A stretch of 64,000 nt of DNA from Acidobacteriota bacterium (GCA_012103255.1 WLXD01000002.1:496001-560000); one strand, 5' to 3'. Positions 7,737 to 17,109 are shown, numbered from the stretch's first letter. Translations and numbers: made by a program. Notes: generated by a model not told the origin, from the letters alone.

Positions 7737-8498
7737 TTACTCCGCGGGCTTGCGGAACTTCAGCAGCATGCGATCCGTCTGGTAGCGCGTCTGTCCTTCG
7801 AGGCTGTAGACGGTGTAGTCATCGTCATCTCGACGCAGGATGTCGGAGGCCTCGACGTACTCAAAGCCGGCCGCTGCGAAATCGTCGATCACCGTTTGCT
7901 CGCCGAGGCGATGCGTTTCCATGTTGTGACCGGACTCTTCGTTCAGACGGACCTCGACCACACCAACCACTCCGCCTGGCTTCATGGCGCGAAAGATCTC
8001 GCCCAACTGCACCGGAACGTCCGGGAAGAGGTGATACGCGCGAATGGCGAGCGCAGCGTCCACCGAACCATCCTGCAATTCGGCCACGTCACCGATGAAC
8101 TGAAAGTTGTAGTCGGAAAGATCACCGCCTACCGCGCGCTCCTGGAACTGCTCTTGCGCGCGCTCGGCAATCACCGTCCCGCTGGTGCCAACCACGGGCG
8201 CTACGCGCTCCGCGTTGTAGCCGCCTCCCGCCAGTAGATCGACCACCGTCTGGCCTTCAGCGATCTCGAGGAAAGCGTAGACCTGGTCGGGCATCGAGTA
8301 CTCGGCGCGCTCGTCGCCCGCCATCCCGTGGCCATCGCCACCATCACCGTCCTCGCCGTCGCCGTGATCTTCACCGCCGTCCTCATCGTGGCCGGCTTCA
8401 GCGGCGGTCTCGGACTCGAGCGAGTCGTCGTAGTTGGAGCAGCCGAACGCGAGTGCGGCGACGAACATGAGGACGAGAGCGAGCAAACGGTGGCGCAT
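7737..8498 (-). CDS. Exported lipoprotein with SAM-methyltransferase fold
   Basis: 253 residues. A lipoprotein signal ends in LAFGC (C20). A linker of about 30 residues (35-63) made almost wholly of Asp, Glu, Gly and His follows. The rest is a class I methyltransferase-like domain: motif I 'VVDLLAGGGYNAE', then 'DAALAIRAYHLFPD' at the motif IV position and 'GGVVGVVEV' near motif V. Similar proteins are annotated as predicted methyltransferases (COG4798-type). An envelope location is odd because S-adenosylmethionine is cytoplasmic. The acidic His-rich linker might bind metal. Whether it still methylates anything is unclear. Confidence 0.78.
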   Translation of the reverse strand: MRHRLLALVLMFVAALAFGCSNYDDSLESETAAEAGHDEDGGEDHGDGEDGDGGDGHGMAGDERAEYSMPDQVYAFLEIAEGQTVVDLLAGGGYNAERVAPVVGTSGTVIAERAQEQFQERAVGGDLSDYNFQFIGDVAELQDGSVDAALAIRAYHLFPDVPVQLGEIFRAMKPGGVVGVVEVRLNEESGHNMETHRLGEQTVIDDFAAAGFEYVEASDILRRDDDDYTVYSLEGQTRYQTDRMLLKFRKPAE

Positions 8499-8605
8499 TG
8501 AGAACTCCGTGAGAGGTACGCAGGCTTCCGAGGACCGGAGATGATCCTCCAGGCGACCGAAACTGTAGCCGGCCGACCCCGGCCGTCACAAGTTGCAGCG
8601 CCGCG

Positions 8606-11600
8606 TCAGCTCTCGCCGAAACGCTCCGCCGCCAGGCGCTTCACGCCGCCCAGATCGGTCTTGCCGGTGCCGAGCATCGGGATCTCGGCGACCGTGATGA
8701 AGTCGTCCCGCCGCGGTACGAACAGGTTCGGCAGCCCCTGGGTGCCGAACCGCTCGAGCGCCGCCGGCACGTCGTCAACTTCGAGAGTCGTCACCACGAT
8801 GATGCGTTCGCCCTTCCGTGCATCCGGTACGGAGGTCACCGCGAATGCGCGTTCTTCACCGTCGTGGCACTGCTCCAGTGCCTCCTCGATTACGCCGTGC
8901 GGCACCATCTCTCCGGCAATCTTGGAGAATCGGGAGTAGCGGTCGGTGATGCGAAGGAACCCATCTTCATCGAAGACGCCTATGTCTCCGGTGACGTACC
9001 AGCCGTCATGGAACGCAGCCTCGGTAAGATCGCCTCGCCCGAGGTAACCCGCCATCACATTCGGCCCGCGCACGATGATCATGCCCTCCTCGCCCGGCGG
9101 GAGCGTGGCGTAGGTCTCTGGATCGACCGTGCGGACCGAGACGCCTGGAATCGCCCGTCCCACCGTGCCTCGACGCCAACCCGGCTGATAGAGGCCGGCC
9201 GCGCGAAAGTCAGGGACGTTTACCGCGATCACCGGTGAGGTCTCTGTAACACCGTAGCCCTCCATAGGATCGATTCCGAAGTGATCACGGAAGGCATCCG
9301 CTACGGGCGCCTGTAGCTTCTCTGCGCCGGCAACGACCAGTCGTAGCGAGCCGAACTGACCCGGGGTGATACGGCGGGTATACAGCGACAGGAACGTCGG
9401 CGTAGCGAACATCATCGTCGCGCGGTACTTGCGTACAAGGTCCCCAATCGCCGCCGTGTCGAGCGGATTGGGATGGTAGACCGCGGGCACTCCAACGTTC
9501 GCAACCAGCCAGAGCGTCGCCATGTAGCCGAAGGAGTGGAACAGGGGCAACATTCCAAGCAGACAGTCGTCCTTGGTGATCGGCACCACCTGCAAACAAG
9601 ATCGCAGGTTCGAGTCCACGTTGAAGTGAGTCAGCGGCACACCTTTCGGTTCGCCGGTACTGCCTGAAGAGAAGATGATCGTCGCAAGATCATCCGATTT
9701 CACCGGCGCCTCGGCGCCACATGCGCGCTCGACTGTTCGTACCGGCCCCAGAAGGGCTAGCAACATCGCAGAGAGACGGCTGCCTGTGCCGATTTCCTTG
9801 GCGAACTCTTCCAGGAACACCGGCTCGACTCCGCCTGGCAACTCGAGTTCCGCCTTCGCGAGGAACACGCCGCTCGTCACCACCGTCTTGAGGCCCGCCT
9901 GCCGGGCCGCCGACTCCATCCCAAGCCGACCCGTGGTGAAGTTCAGATTTACCGCGACCCGGCCGGCCAATGCCGCGGCAATATTCACCAGTGCTCCGGC
10001 CGACGTGGACGGCAACAGAATCCCGACGTTCCTCTGATCGGCCCAATGGGTGCGCAACGCCCGCGCCAGGGCTATTGCGCCCACAAGAGCCTTGAACCGA
10101 CTGAGATCACCGCGGGTCGCATCCGCGAACCCGAGCTTCCAGGGTTGTCGTCGGAATCGTCGGATGAAGTTGTGATGCAGCGGCAAGCTCTCCTCTGCAC
10201 GAGATGTCCAGGCATCGGTACCCAGCTCGCGCACCGCTCGGCGAACGTCGTGCAGGGGCGTGTCCGCCCGAAGCGGGCTGCCGACAGAGATGGTTACCGG
10301 GTAAGGGATCCGCGCCGGGATTTTGGTGAAGAAACGCCCGTCTGACCGGGAGAAGATGCTCCCCCACACCTGGTCTAGATATACGGGCACGATCGGCACA
10401 TTGCGCCCCTTCACGATGCGCTGGAACCCGCGCTGGAACGGCAACATCATCCCTATTCGCGTGATCTGCCCTTCCGGGAACACACAGACCACCTCGCCGC
10501 GCTCGATCGCGTCGCCGGCCGCCCGCATCGCCTTGAGTATGAGTTTTGGCCCCGATGATGTTGAGATCGGGATCGCGCCCAGCGAGCGCATGAACGGTCG
10601 CAGCAACCAGTGGTTGTAGTACGTCTCGTCGGCCAGAAAACGGATGGGCCGATCAGTAGAGGCCAGCAACAGAAACGCATCGACGAACGAGACGTGGTTC
10701 GGCACGAGTAGCGCGCCGCCCTCCTCCGGGATGTTCTCCCCGCCCTCTACCCTCAGCCTGTAGAAGGTGTTGGTCGACAACAGCAGAAAGAACCGCAGCA
10801 ATGCGTCCGGCAGCAGATAGATCGCCCACACCGTGCCCGCGGCGATCGCCACCGCCGTGCCAACGATCAACCACTGAGTCGAAACTCCGGCTGCTGCCGC
10901 TGCCCCGGCGCCAAGCGACCCGATCAGGATGCCAACGTAGCTGAGAATGTTCCCGACGGCGAGCACCGCTCCACGCCGCTCCTCCGGGGCCTGCCACTGC
11001 TTGAGCGCGTTGAGCGGAACGTTGAGCAGCCCGGCCGAGAAGCCGAGCAGAGCCAGGAGAGCAACAGTGCCGTAGAAACCGGGAAGCCAGAATCCGAAGA
11101 CTGCGGCGAACACCGTCATCAGGATTGCGCCGGCGGGCATGAGTCCGAACTCCACGCGATCGCGTGAGAGCCGTCCCGCCGCCACGCTCCCCACCGCGAT
11201 TCCTGCCATCAGCACACCGAGCGCCACACTCGCGAGTCGCTCGCTCAGGCCGAGACGAGTCGTAACGTAGACCACGACAACCTGGAACAGAACGCTGGCC
11301 ACCAGCCAGAAAGCCGCGGAGCCAACCACCGCCAGCCACAGCGCTCGGTTAGCCCGAGCCGCGCGCCAGCCCTCGACCACCGTGGTGACCATTCCGCCAG
11401 GCGTTCGCGCGGCCGGCACCGTGGGAATCCGCAGGGCCACGACAGCCCCGGCGACGGCGAACGCCATCAGCAGCGCCCCGGCGACCCAGGTAGCGGCACC
11501 CACGGCATCGAGCACAAGGCCGCCCGCGACCGTGCCGGCGATGATGGCGAGAGTCGAGTACATCTCGAGCAGACCGTTGCCCATGGACAAGCGCTGGTGC

Positions 11601-12019
11601 GGCAGCAGTTCCGGGATGATCCCGTACTTGGCTGGCGAGAAGAGCGCGCTCTGGGCGCCCATTGCCGCGAGCACTACCCAGGCCAGACTGCCGCCCGCGG
11701 GACTCAGCCAAAGCGCGTACGTCGCCAGGCCCATGAGGCCGAGTTCCACGAACTTCATCGCGACGATCACGTGACGCTTCGAAAACCGATCCGAGAAGAC
11801 GCCGGCAGGAAACGAGAAGAGGATCAACGGAACCGTCAGTGCGACGGTAGCGAGAGTCGTCTGCCCCTGAGCATCGGCCTCGGTCGCCCCTGGCCCGAGC
11901 GCTCGGATTGCCAGGAAGGTAACGATCAGTCGCCATGCGTTGTCGTTGAACGCGCCGAGAAACTGCGTGGTCAGCAGCGCGCCGAAGCCACGACCGTCCT
12001 TTCCGGAGGGACCGTTCAT
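8606..12019 (-). CDS. aas: Lysophospholipid transporter / acyltransferase / acyl-ACP synthetase fusion
   Basis: 1137 residues from the ATG at 12019, which overlaps the previous stop as ATGA and is preferred to an in-frame start farther upstream. Three domains: (1) an MFS transporter of the LplT type (about 10-400, beginning 'FLGAFNDNAWRLIVTF'); (2) a PlsC acyltransferase (about 420-620) with NHVSFVD, the HxxxxD catalytic motif, and FPEGQITR; (3) an AMP-forming acyl-ACP ligase (about 660-1137) with the phosphate loop 'IIFSSGSTGEPKGVPLTH' and 'YVTGDIG'. In E. coli, LplT flips lysophospholipids inward and Aas re-acylates them. Here all the steps are on one chain. It is translationally coupled to the lactate-oxidation genes, a pairing with no obvious biochemical reason. 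Confidence 0.92.
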   Translation of the reverse strand: MNGPSGKDGRGFGALLTTQFLGAFNDNAWRLIVTFLAIRALGPGATEADAQGQTTLATVALTVPLILFSFPAGVFSDRFSKRHVIVAMKFVELGLMGLATYALWLSPAGGSLAWVVLAAMGAQSALFSPAKYGIIPELLPHQRLSMGNGLLEMYSTLAIIAGTVAGGLVLDAVGAATWVAGALLMAFAVAGAVVALRIPTVPAARTPGGMVTTVVEGWRAARANRALWLAVVGSAAFWLVASVLFQVVVVYVTTRLGLSERLASVALGVLMAGIAVGSVAAGRLSRDRVEFGLMPAGAILMTVFAAVFGFWLPGFYGTVALLALLGFSAGLLNVPLNALKQWQAPEERRGAVLAVGNILSYVGILIGSLGAGAAAAAGVSTQWLIVGTAVAIAAGTVWAIYLLPDALLRFFLLLSTNTFYRLRVEGGENIPEEGGALLVPNHVSFVDAFLLLASTDRPIRFLADETYYNHWLLRPFMRSLGAIPISTSSGPKLILKAMRAAGDAIERGEVVCVFPEGQITRIGMMLPFQRGFQRIVKGRNVPIVPVYLDQVWGSIFSRSDGRFFTKIPARIPYPVTISVGSPLRADTPLHDVRRAVRELGTDAWTSRAEESLPLHHNFIRRFRRQPWKLGFADATRGDLSRFKALVGAIALARALRTHWADQRNVGILLPSTSAGALVNIAAALAGRVAVNLNFTTGRLGMESAARQAGLKTVVTSGVFLAKAELELPGGVEPVFLEEFAKEIGTGSRLSAMLLALLGPVRTVERACGAEAPVKSDDLATIIFSSGSTGEPKGVPLTHFNVDSNLRSCLQVVPITKDDCLLGMLPLFHSFGYMATLWLVANVGVPAVYHPNPLDTAAIGDLVRKYRATMMFATPTFLSLYTRRITPGQFGSLRLVVAGAEKLQAPVADAFRDHFGIDPMEGYGVTETSPVIAVNVPDFRAAGLYQPGWRRGTVGRAIPGVSVRTVDPETYATLPPGEEGMIIVRGPNVMAGYLGRGDLTEAAFHDGWYVTGDIGVFDEDGFLRITDRYSRFSKIAGEMVPHGVIEEALEQCHDGEERAFAVTSVPDARKGERIIVVTTLEVDDVPAALERFGTQGLPNLFVPRRDDFITVAEIPMLGTGKTDLGGVKRLAAERFGES

Positions 12020-14193
12020 TCCAGCGCCTCCGCCAGGAGTTCGATCGGATGTCGCACCGTCGCACCTCCGAGTTCCTTGATCTGCGCGCGACACGAGGTC
12101 CCGCACGAAGCTACCTCGGACCGACCTGACCTCTCTCCAGAGATCTGCGCAATCTCCCCGACGAGGCGCTGCCCGAGCTCATGGCTCACAGCGTAGGTGG
12201 CGGACTTGTAGCCGTACGAGCCAGCCATGCCACAACACTCCGCGGTCGTCGGGTCGATTCTCACCCCTGGCAGCAAGCCGAGAACGGCCTCGACCGACGC
12301 CAACCAGCCCTCTGTCTTTTGCTGGCAGTGTCCGTGCAAGACCACCTGTCGGCCATCGGCCGATTCGGCCGCGCTCGATATCAGAGCTTCGAGTTCACCC
12401 GCGCGTTCCGTCAGAAACTCAAAGATATCCTGCACCCGCACGGCGATCAGCGTGGCACCCGAATCGTCCGGCAGCAGGCGTTCCGACTCCGTGACGACGC
12501 ATGAGACGCACGATGGCTCCAGACCAACGATAGTGAGCCCGGCTTCCGCCAGGGGTTCGAGTAGTCCGAGCAGTTCGCCGGCCTGCCGGGCAGCTCCAGC
12601 AAGATCGCCCTGCGACAGCGCGGCGCGGCCACAGCACGATCCCGTCGCCACAATGACGTCATGACCGAGTCTCTCGAGGACGCCCACCGCGGCCTGGCCC
12701 GCTGGAACCTCCACATGATCGGTGTGGCAGTCGGCCCACAGGACGAGCGTCTGGGGTCCGAAGTCGACGCGATCGCCCGGATCGCCTGCTCGTAGCACGG
12801 TGCCGCCACGGGACACATGCCAGTCGGACACGGTCGTGGGCGGCAACTGGGGCAGTGCACGGCGCCTGTCCAGGCCCGCGGAACGCTCCAGATACCACCG
12901 CACGGGAGGCAGATCCGCGAGCCAGCTGGATCCCGGCACGCTGCGCGCTCGCTCGTAGAGCAGTCGCGGCTCCCGCAATAGCGCGGTCATCAAACCGTCG
13001 CTGTCTGGCGCCGCGTCCTGCTGGCGGCCCCGGATGTTCGAGTTCATCCACGGGATGTCGATGCGGACGGGACACACCTCTTCGCAGCGCGAACATGTCG
13101 AACACATATGCCCGAACTCGGCGGCATCCAGGCCTCGAATCCCCGCCTCCCACGCTGCTCCGATACCGGACTGGTAGGTCTCGCCCCCGAACACGTGCCC
13201 GCCCACAGCCTGATACGGCGGGCACACGTTGAGGCACGCTCCGCAGCGGACGCAGTACAGCGCCTCGCGCAGCACGGGATCGTCCCGCATCGCCATACGG
13301 CCGTTGTCGAGCAGCACGAGGTCGAAGGTGCGCTCGCCGTCAACCAGTGGTGACCCACCCCAGCCGGGCCCGGTGATGATCGACAGGTACACGCTCAGGA
13401 TCTGTCCGGTTGCTGACCGCGGCAGCAGTTCCATGAACGGCTGCAGCTCGTGGATCGTAGGCAAGAGCTTCTCGACTCCCGCCAGGGCGACGTGAACCCG
13501 CGGCACCTGCGTGCAGAGACGCGCGTTCCCCTCGTTTTCGACGATTGCCAACGCTCCGCTGTCGGCGATCACGAAGTTCGCGCCGGTGATTCCCATGTCG
13601 GCCGCCAGGAAATCTGTGCGCAGTCTCTCTCTGGCAAGCTGCGTCAGCGCCTCGGGAGTTTCAGGAACTTCATCCAGTCCAAGTCCTTCACGGAATGTGC
13701 GCCGCACCTCATCGAGGCTCTTGTGGAGAATCGGCGCGATGATGTGCGATGGGCGATCATCGTCGAGCTGCGCGATGTACTCCCCCAGATCGGTCTCGCG
13801 CACGTGGATCCCGGCATTTTCCAGCGCCGCGTTCAAGTGGACCTCCTCGGAGGTCATGGATTTGGATTTCACCGCGCGCTCACACCCTTCGCGCCGGGCG
13901 ATCTCCACGATGATCCGGCAGGCCTCGGCGGCGTCCTCGGCCAGATGCACCCGTCCCCCGGTCATCTCGACGGCGCTCTGCACCGTCTCGATCAGTTCGG
14001 GCAAGCGTTCGATTGCGCGTTCTTTGATCGCTCGGCTTCGATCGCGCGCAGCTTCGTAGCCGTCGAAGTCGGCCACGGCCTTGCGGCGCATGGAGGCAAC
14101 GGCCCGAGTGGCCGGGCCGACGGCGCTCTGGATCGACGGATCCGTGAGCGCCGCTTCGATCTCTGCGTCGAAATCGCGCCGGTCACTGCTCAT
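12016..14193 (-). CDS. lutB: LutB-LutA-type fused iron-sulfur lactate oxidase subunit
   Basis: 725 residues. Residues 60-290 are a LUD domain ('VKSKSMTSEEVHLN', 'GITGANFVIADSGALAIVEN'). Two 4Fe-4S motifs follow: C314, C317, C320, C324 and C364, C367, C370, C374. The C-terminal 300 residues hold two cysteine-rich CCG-type domains ('GSCCGRAAL' near 520 and 'ECCGMAGSYGYKS' near 670), as in LutA/GlpC. LutB and LutA are separate in Bacillus but fused here. With LutC this is expected to oxidise L-lactate in the cytoplasm and pass electrons to the respiratory chain. Both ends overlap neighbours by 4 bases. Confidence 0.9.
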   Translation of the reverse strand: MSSDRRDFDAEIEAALTDPSIQSAVGPATRAVASMRRKAVADFDGYEAARDRSRAIKERAIERLPELIETVQSAVEMTGGRVHLAEDAAEACRIIVEIARREGCERAVKSKSMTSEEVHLNAALENAGIHVRETDLGEYIAQLDDDRPSHIIAPILHKSLDEVRRTFREGLGLDEVPETPEALTQLARERLRTDFLAADMGITGANFVIADSGALAIVENEGNARLCTQVPRVHVALAGVEKLLPTIHELQPFMELLPRSATGQILSVYLSIITGPGWGGSPLVDGERTFDLVLLDNGRMAMRDDPVLREALYCVRCGACLNVCPPYQAVGGHVFGGETYQSGIGAAWEAGIRGLDAAEFGHMCSTCSRCEEVCPVRIDIPWMNSNIRGRQQDAAPDSDGLMTALLREPRLLYERARSVPGSSWLADLPPVRWYLERSAGLDRRRALPQLPPTTVSDWHVSRGGTVLRAGDPGDRVDFGPQTLVLWADCHTDHVEVPAGQAAVGVLERLGHDVIVATGSCCGRAALSQGDLAGAARQAGELLGLLEPLAEAGLTIVGLEPSCVSCVVTESERLLPDDSGATLIAVRVQDIFEFLTERAGELEALISSAAESADGRQVVLHGHCQQKTEGWLASVEAVLGLLPGVRIDPTTAECCGMAGSYGYKSATYAVSHELGQRLVGEIAQISGERSGRSEVASCGTSCRAQIKELGGATVRHPIELLAEALE

Positions 14194-14753
14194 CCAGGCT
14201 CTCCCACAACGAGCACCTCGAGTGCGTTCGGACCATGCACACCTGTCACCAGCTGCATCGCAATGTCCGCGGTCTTCGACGGCCCGCTAATCCAGACCCA
14301 GTTCTTCTTGCCCTTGGCGAACTGTTCGGCGAAACGCGGGAAGGCTGCCGAAAGTTCTGGCTCGATATCTGCTTCGCGCACGAGAGCAATGTGGACACGA
14401 GGCAGCGCCGCCGCCAGTCCCCAACCGCCTGGCTCCCCGCCGACCAGCAGCGTGCCGGATCGGGCCACCGCGAGTTCCGCGCAGGTGAGTCCAACTGTGA
14501 GCTCGCCGGCGTCGCCCGCATCCGCAACATCAACGAGCGACACACCTCGCGCACTCAGAGCCAATGGCAAGCCCAGTGAACTGATGAGAGGGTCGGGCTC
14601 AAACAGCAAGCGTCGAGTCTCCGAATGCGCCCGGACGATCTCCTCGATCGCATCGGCCGCCGCCGCCGTGTCTGCGACATGACGCGAACGCCCGCCCAGA
14701 CCCGTCAGGGCATCGGCGAATTGCTGTGCGGGGGGCTGTGCGGACTGCGGCAT
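14190..14753 (-). CDS. lutC: LutC-type LUD-domain protein
   Basis: 187 residues from the ATG at 14753; an in-frame ATG at 14795 would add 14 residues, and neither has a strong ribosome site. The LUD-domain signature is present: 'VGLTCAELAVARSGTLLVGG' near 95-115 and 'LAAALPRVHIALVREADI' near 118-135. LutC is the third component of the LutABC lactate-utilisation system and is needed for activity, though its chemistry is not settled. The stop overlaps the LutB-type start as ATGA. It is first in an operon running lutC, lutBA fusion, aas fusion. The divergent epimerase begins 83 bases away, and that spacer must hold both promoters. Confidence 0.88.
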   Translation of the reverse strand: MPQSAQPPAQQFADALTGLGGRSRHVADTAAAADAIEEIVRAHSETRRLLFEPDPLISSLGLPLALSARGVSLVDVADAGDAGELTVGLTCAELAVARSGTLLVGGEPGGWGLAAALPRVHIALVREADIEPELSAAFPRFAEQFAKGKKNWVWISGPSKTADIAMQLVTGVHGPNALEVLVVGEPG

Positions 14754-14836
14754 GGGCCTAACATTGATCAGCGTCCGCCCTGAGGTCAAACGCATCCAGG
14801 GTGCGCCCCGCTCCGAAGACCCTGTCAGGAGGAACC

Positions 14837-15742
14837 ATGCGAATACTCATCACTGGAGCCACGGGGTTCATCGGATCTCGTCTCACACGCGACTTGACGG
14901 CCGAGGGACACGAGATCTGGGCCCTCTCGCGTGGCGGCGACAGCGCCCTGCAACGCGTACCCGAGATCAAACAGGCGTTCGCGTGGAATCCGCGTATCGA
15001 GGCCGCGCCAGCCGAGGCCTTTGAGGGTGTGGAGGCTGTGGTGCACCTCGCGGGCGAGTCTGTGGCGGGCCGTTGGGGCGCCGCGCACCGCGAAGCGATC
15101 GAGCAGAGCAGGACCCAAGGCACCCGCAACCTGGTTGCCGGGATGGCCGCTGTGGAGGCCCGACCGCGAATCCTCGCCTCATCGAGCGCCATCGGCTACT
15201 ACGGCGACCGCGGCGACGATCTCCTCGACGAGTCCTCCTCACCCGGCTCGGACTTCCTGGCCGAGGTCGGCAAGGGGTGGGAGTCGGCAGCTCGCGAAGC
15301 CGAGTCACTCGGTGTCACCGTGGTGCGATTCAGGACCGGAGTCGTTCTGGGCAACGGCGGCGGGGCCATGAAGGAGATGCTGCTGCCTGCGAAGCTCGGA
15401 CTCGGCGGCCCGCTGGGCTCGGGTAGGCAATGGTGGTCCTGGGTGCATCTCGACGATGCGGTGGGTGTGATCAAGCACGCCATCCAACAGGAAGCTCACT
15501 GCGTACTCAACAACACCGCCCCCGAGCCGGTCCGGCAACGCGATTTCGCCCGCACGATGGGCAAGGTGCTCAGGCGACCCGCTTTCGCCCCGGCACCGGC
15601 CTTCATGCTGCGCCTCATCCTGGGCGGGTTCGCGAACGAACTCCTGACCAGCAAGAGAGTCATCCCCGAGGCCACCCGGGCCAGCGGATACCAGTTCCGC
15701 TTCCCCACCCTCGAAGCCGCGCTCCGCGACCTGCTGGGCTAG
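14837..15742 (+). CDS. TIGR01777-family NAD(P)-binding epimerase (SDR)
   Basis: 301 residues from the ATG at 14837, chosen for the AGGAGGA site at 14827 and because the Rossmann motif starts at once (MRILITGATGFIGSRL). The SDR active site appears as 'SSAIGYYGDRGDD', where Tyr-Tyr replaces the classic YxxxK, as is usual in this subfamily. The C-terminal DUF1731 domain is present ('ANELLTSKRVIPEATRASGY'). Relatives include E. coli YfcH and eukaryotic SDR39U1. The substrate is unknown. It is a single gene with no same-strand partner nearby; the next plus-strand gene begins 161 bases on. Confidence 0.9.
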   Translation: MRILITGATGFIGSRLTRDLTAEGHEIWALSRGGDSALQRVPEIKQAFAWNPRIEAAPAEAFEGVEAVVHLAGESVAGRWGAAHREAIEQSRTQGTRNLVAGMAAVEARPRILASSSAIGYYGDRGDDLLDESSSPGSDFLAEVGKGWESAAREAESLGVTVVRFRTGVVLGNGGGAMKEMLLPAKLGLGGPLGSGRQWWSWVHLDDAVGVIKHAIQQEAHCVLNNTAPEPVRQRDFARTMGKVLRRPAFAPAPAFMLRLILGGFANELLTSKRVIPEATRASGYQFRFPTLEAALRDLLG

Positions 15743-15844
15743 TGCCGGCGCCAGGTCGAGTGCCCGCTAGAAGTCGGTAGTATTCCGGGGCCGATGCATG
15801 TCGCGCCGAACTTCCCCCGGAAACTGGTCGTGAGCGTTCAAACC

Positions 15845-15881
15845 CTCGAATCCCGGTCGCTGTCTAAGTATTCGAGACAGC
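15845..15881 (+). promoter_or_regulatory. Interlocking inverted repeats before the second sigma gene
   Basis: CTCGAAT (15845-15851) can pair with ATTCGAG (15870-15876), and GCTGTCT (15859-15865) can pair with AGACAGC (15875-15881). All four arms match perfectly at 7 bp. The right arms share two bases and the pairs cross, so the two stems are alternatives. The block ends 22 bases before the sigma ATG at 15904. It could be an operator pair or a switch-like leader structure. Nothing else stands out in 15743-15903. Confidence 0.4.
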
Positions 15882-15903
15882 AAAACTTCTTTTCGGGATC
15901 AAG

Positions 15904-16470
15904 ATGCAGGCATTCGCAACAGGCAGCATGGCTTTGAATCGCGCCGAAGCCGCTGAACTCGCAACTCGCGCCGCAAGTGGCGACACGACCGCGTTCGAGG
16001 CGCTCTACAGCGCCAACGTGGGTCGTATCTACGCTCTGTGCCTGCGTATGACTTCCAACGTCGCGGAAGCCGAGGAGCTCACCCAGGAGGCGTTTATTCG
16101 CGCCTGGCAGAAACTCGACACCTTCCGCGGCACGGCAAACTTCTCCACCTGGATGCACCGAGTCGCCGCTAACGTGGTGCTCAGTCGCCGCCGCAAGTAC
16201 GCCCGCGAGCGCGAGCGCACGGTGCACCAGGAAGACCTGTCGTACCACGCCTCGGTCGGAGATCGCACCAATCGCAGCGCCACGGTGGATCTCGACGAGG
16301 CCATCGCCAAGCTCCCCGAGCGAGCGCGCGAGGTATTCGTTCTCTACGACATCGAAGGCTACCAACATCAAGAGATTGCGGACCTGATGGGTATCGCTCC
16401 TGGAACCTGCAAGGCGCAGCTGCACCGTGCACGCCAGCTCCTGCAGGAGGCACTGAACCATGACGCATGA
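15904..16470 (+). CDS. ECF-family sigma factor (second module)
   Basis: 188 residues; an alternative ATG at 15928 would remove eight. Region 2 has 'LCLRMTSNVAEAEELTQEAF' and 'NFSTWMHRVAANVVLSRRRKY'. Region 4 has 'LPERAREVFVLYDIEGYQHQEIADLMGI' and ends in the recognition helix 'GTCKAQLHRARQLL'. It is only distantly similar to the sigma factor at 2953-3525, so it is not a recent duplicate. The following anti-sigma-like gene overlaps by 11 bases, indicating coupling. A T/A-rich stretch and crossing inverted repeats lie immediately upstream. The probable regulon includes the DUF4097-like gene in the same operon. Confidence 0.93.
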   Translation: MQAFATGSMALNRAEAAELATRAASGDTTAFEALYSANVGRIYALCLRMTSNVAEAEELTQEAFIRAWQKLDTFRGTANFSTWMHRVAANVVLSRRRKYARERERTVHQEDLSYHASVGDRTNRSATVDLDEAIAKLPERAREVFVLYDIEGYQHQEIADLMGIAPGTCKAQLHRARQLLQEALNHDA

Positions 16471-17059
16471 CGAACTGAACGACGAAATCAAGAATCGCCT
16501 CGACGAACTACCTCGCGAGATTCAGCCGGAGCGGAACCTCTGGTCTGATATCGAGACGGCTATCGCCGACAGCAAGATCATGCGCCCGGACTTCAAGTCC
16601 GAGCGTGTGACGCCCCCTGCCGGCAAGGCGACGGTTATCGAGCGCGCAGCGGTGAACTGGCAACGTGTCGGTGTGATTGCTGCGGCCGCAATGCTGCTCG
16701 TCGCATTCTCTTCAGGCATCACGGCGTACCTGGTACGCGTACCGGCGGTGCCAGCTGACGGGATCGTCGAGCCCCAGCGCACCGAGTTCGAGACCGTGGC
16801 CTGGGAAGGTTTCCTCGCCGCCGAGCGTTCGTACCAGTCCGTTACGGACGAGCTGCTCGCTGAACTCGATGCTCAGCGCGAAGAACTCCTGCCGGAAACC
16901 GTTGAGATCGTGGAGGAGAACCTCCGATTGATCGACGACGCAATCACTCGGGCCCGTGAGGCGCTCGAACTCGACCCGGCCAATACGCGACTCGTGAACA
17001 AGCTGACTGGAATGTATCGAACCAAAGTGGAGTTCCTGGAAGGCATGAGCCGCCTCTAG
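16460..17059 (+). CDS. Single-pass membrane protein, probable anti-sigma factor lacking a zinc motif
   Basis: 199 residues. The N-terminal 65 residues are cytoplasmic and charged ('DLPREI', 'NLWSDIETAI'). One membrane helix lies at 70-91. The periplasmic part (about 105 residues) is a long acidic helical region rich in Glu and Leu, with coiled-coil character. No HxxxCxxC is present, unlike the anti-sigma factor of the first module. The role is inferred from the 11-base overlap with the sigma gene and from the topology shared with RskA/ChrR-independent anti-sigma proteins. The pattern 'ELPREIQPERNLWSDIETAI' is common in small proteins encoded after ECF sigma genes. Confidence 0.75.
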   Translation: MTHDELNDEIKNRLDELPREIQPERNLWSDIETAIADSKIMRPDFKSERVTPPAGKATVIERAAVNWQRVGVIAAAAMLLVAFSSGITAYLVRVPAVPADGIVEPQRTEFETVAWEGFLAAERSYQSVTDELLAELDAQREELLPETVEIVEENLRLIDDAITRAREALELDPANTRLVNKLTGMYRTKVEFLEGMSRL

Positions 17060-17109
17060 GCGACGCGTCCAGGGATTCCTTTGAACTACGAATGAATGGA
17101 GCCAACGTC

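Noticed and set aside
8541-8605. GGCCG/CGGCC dyad near 8566-8582 as a terminator for the aas-fusion gene
   Set aside because: The stem is only 5 bp and no T-run follows on the minus strand.
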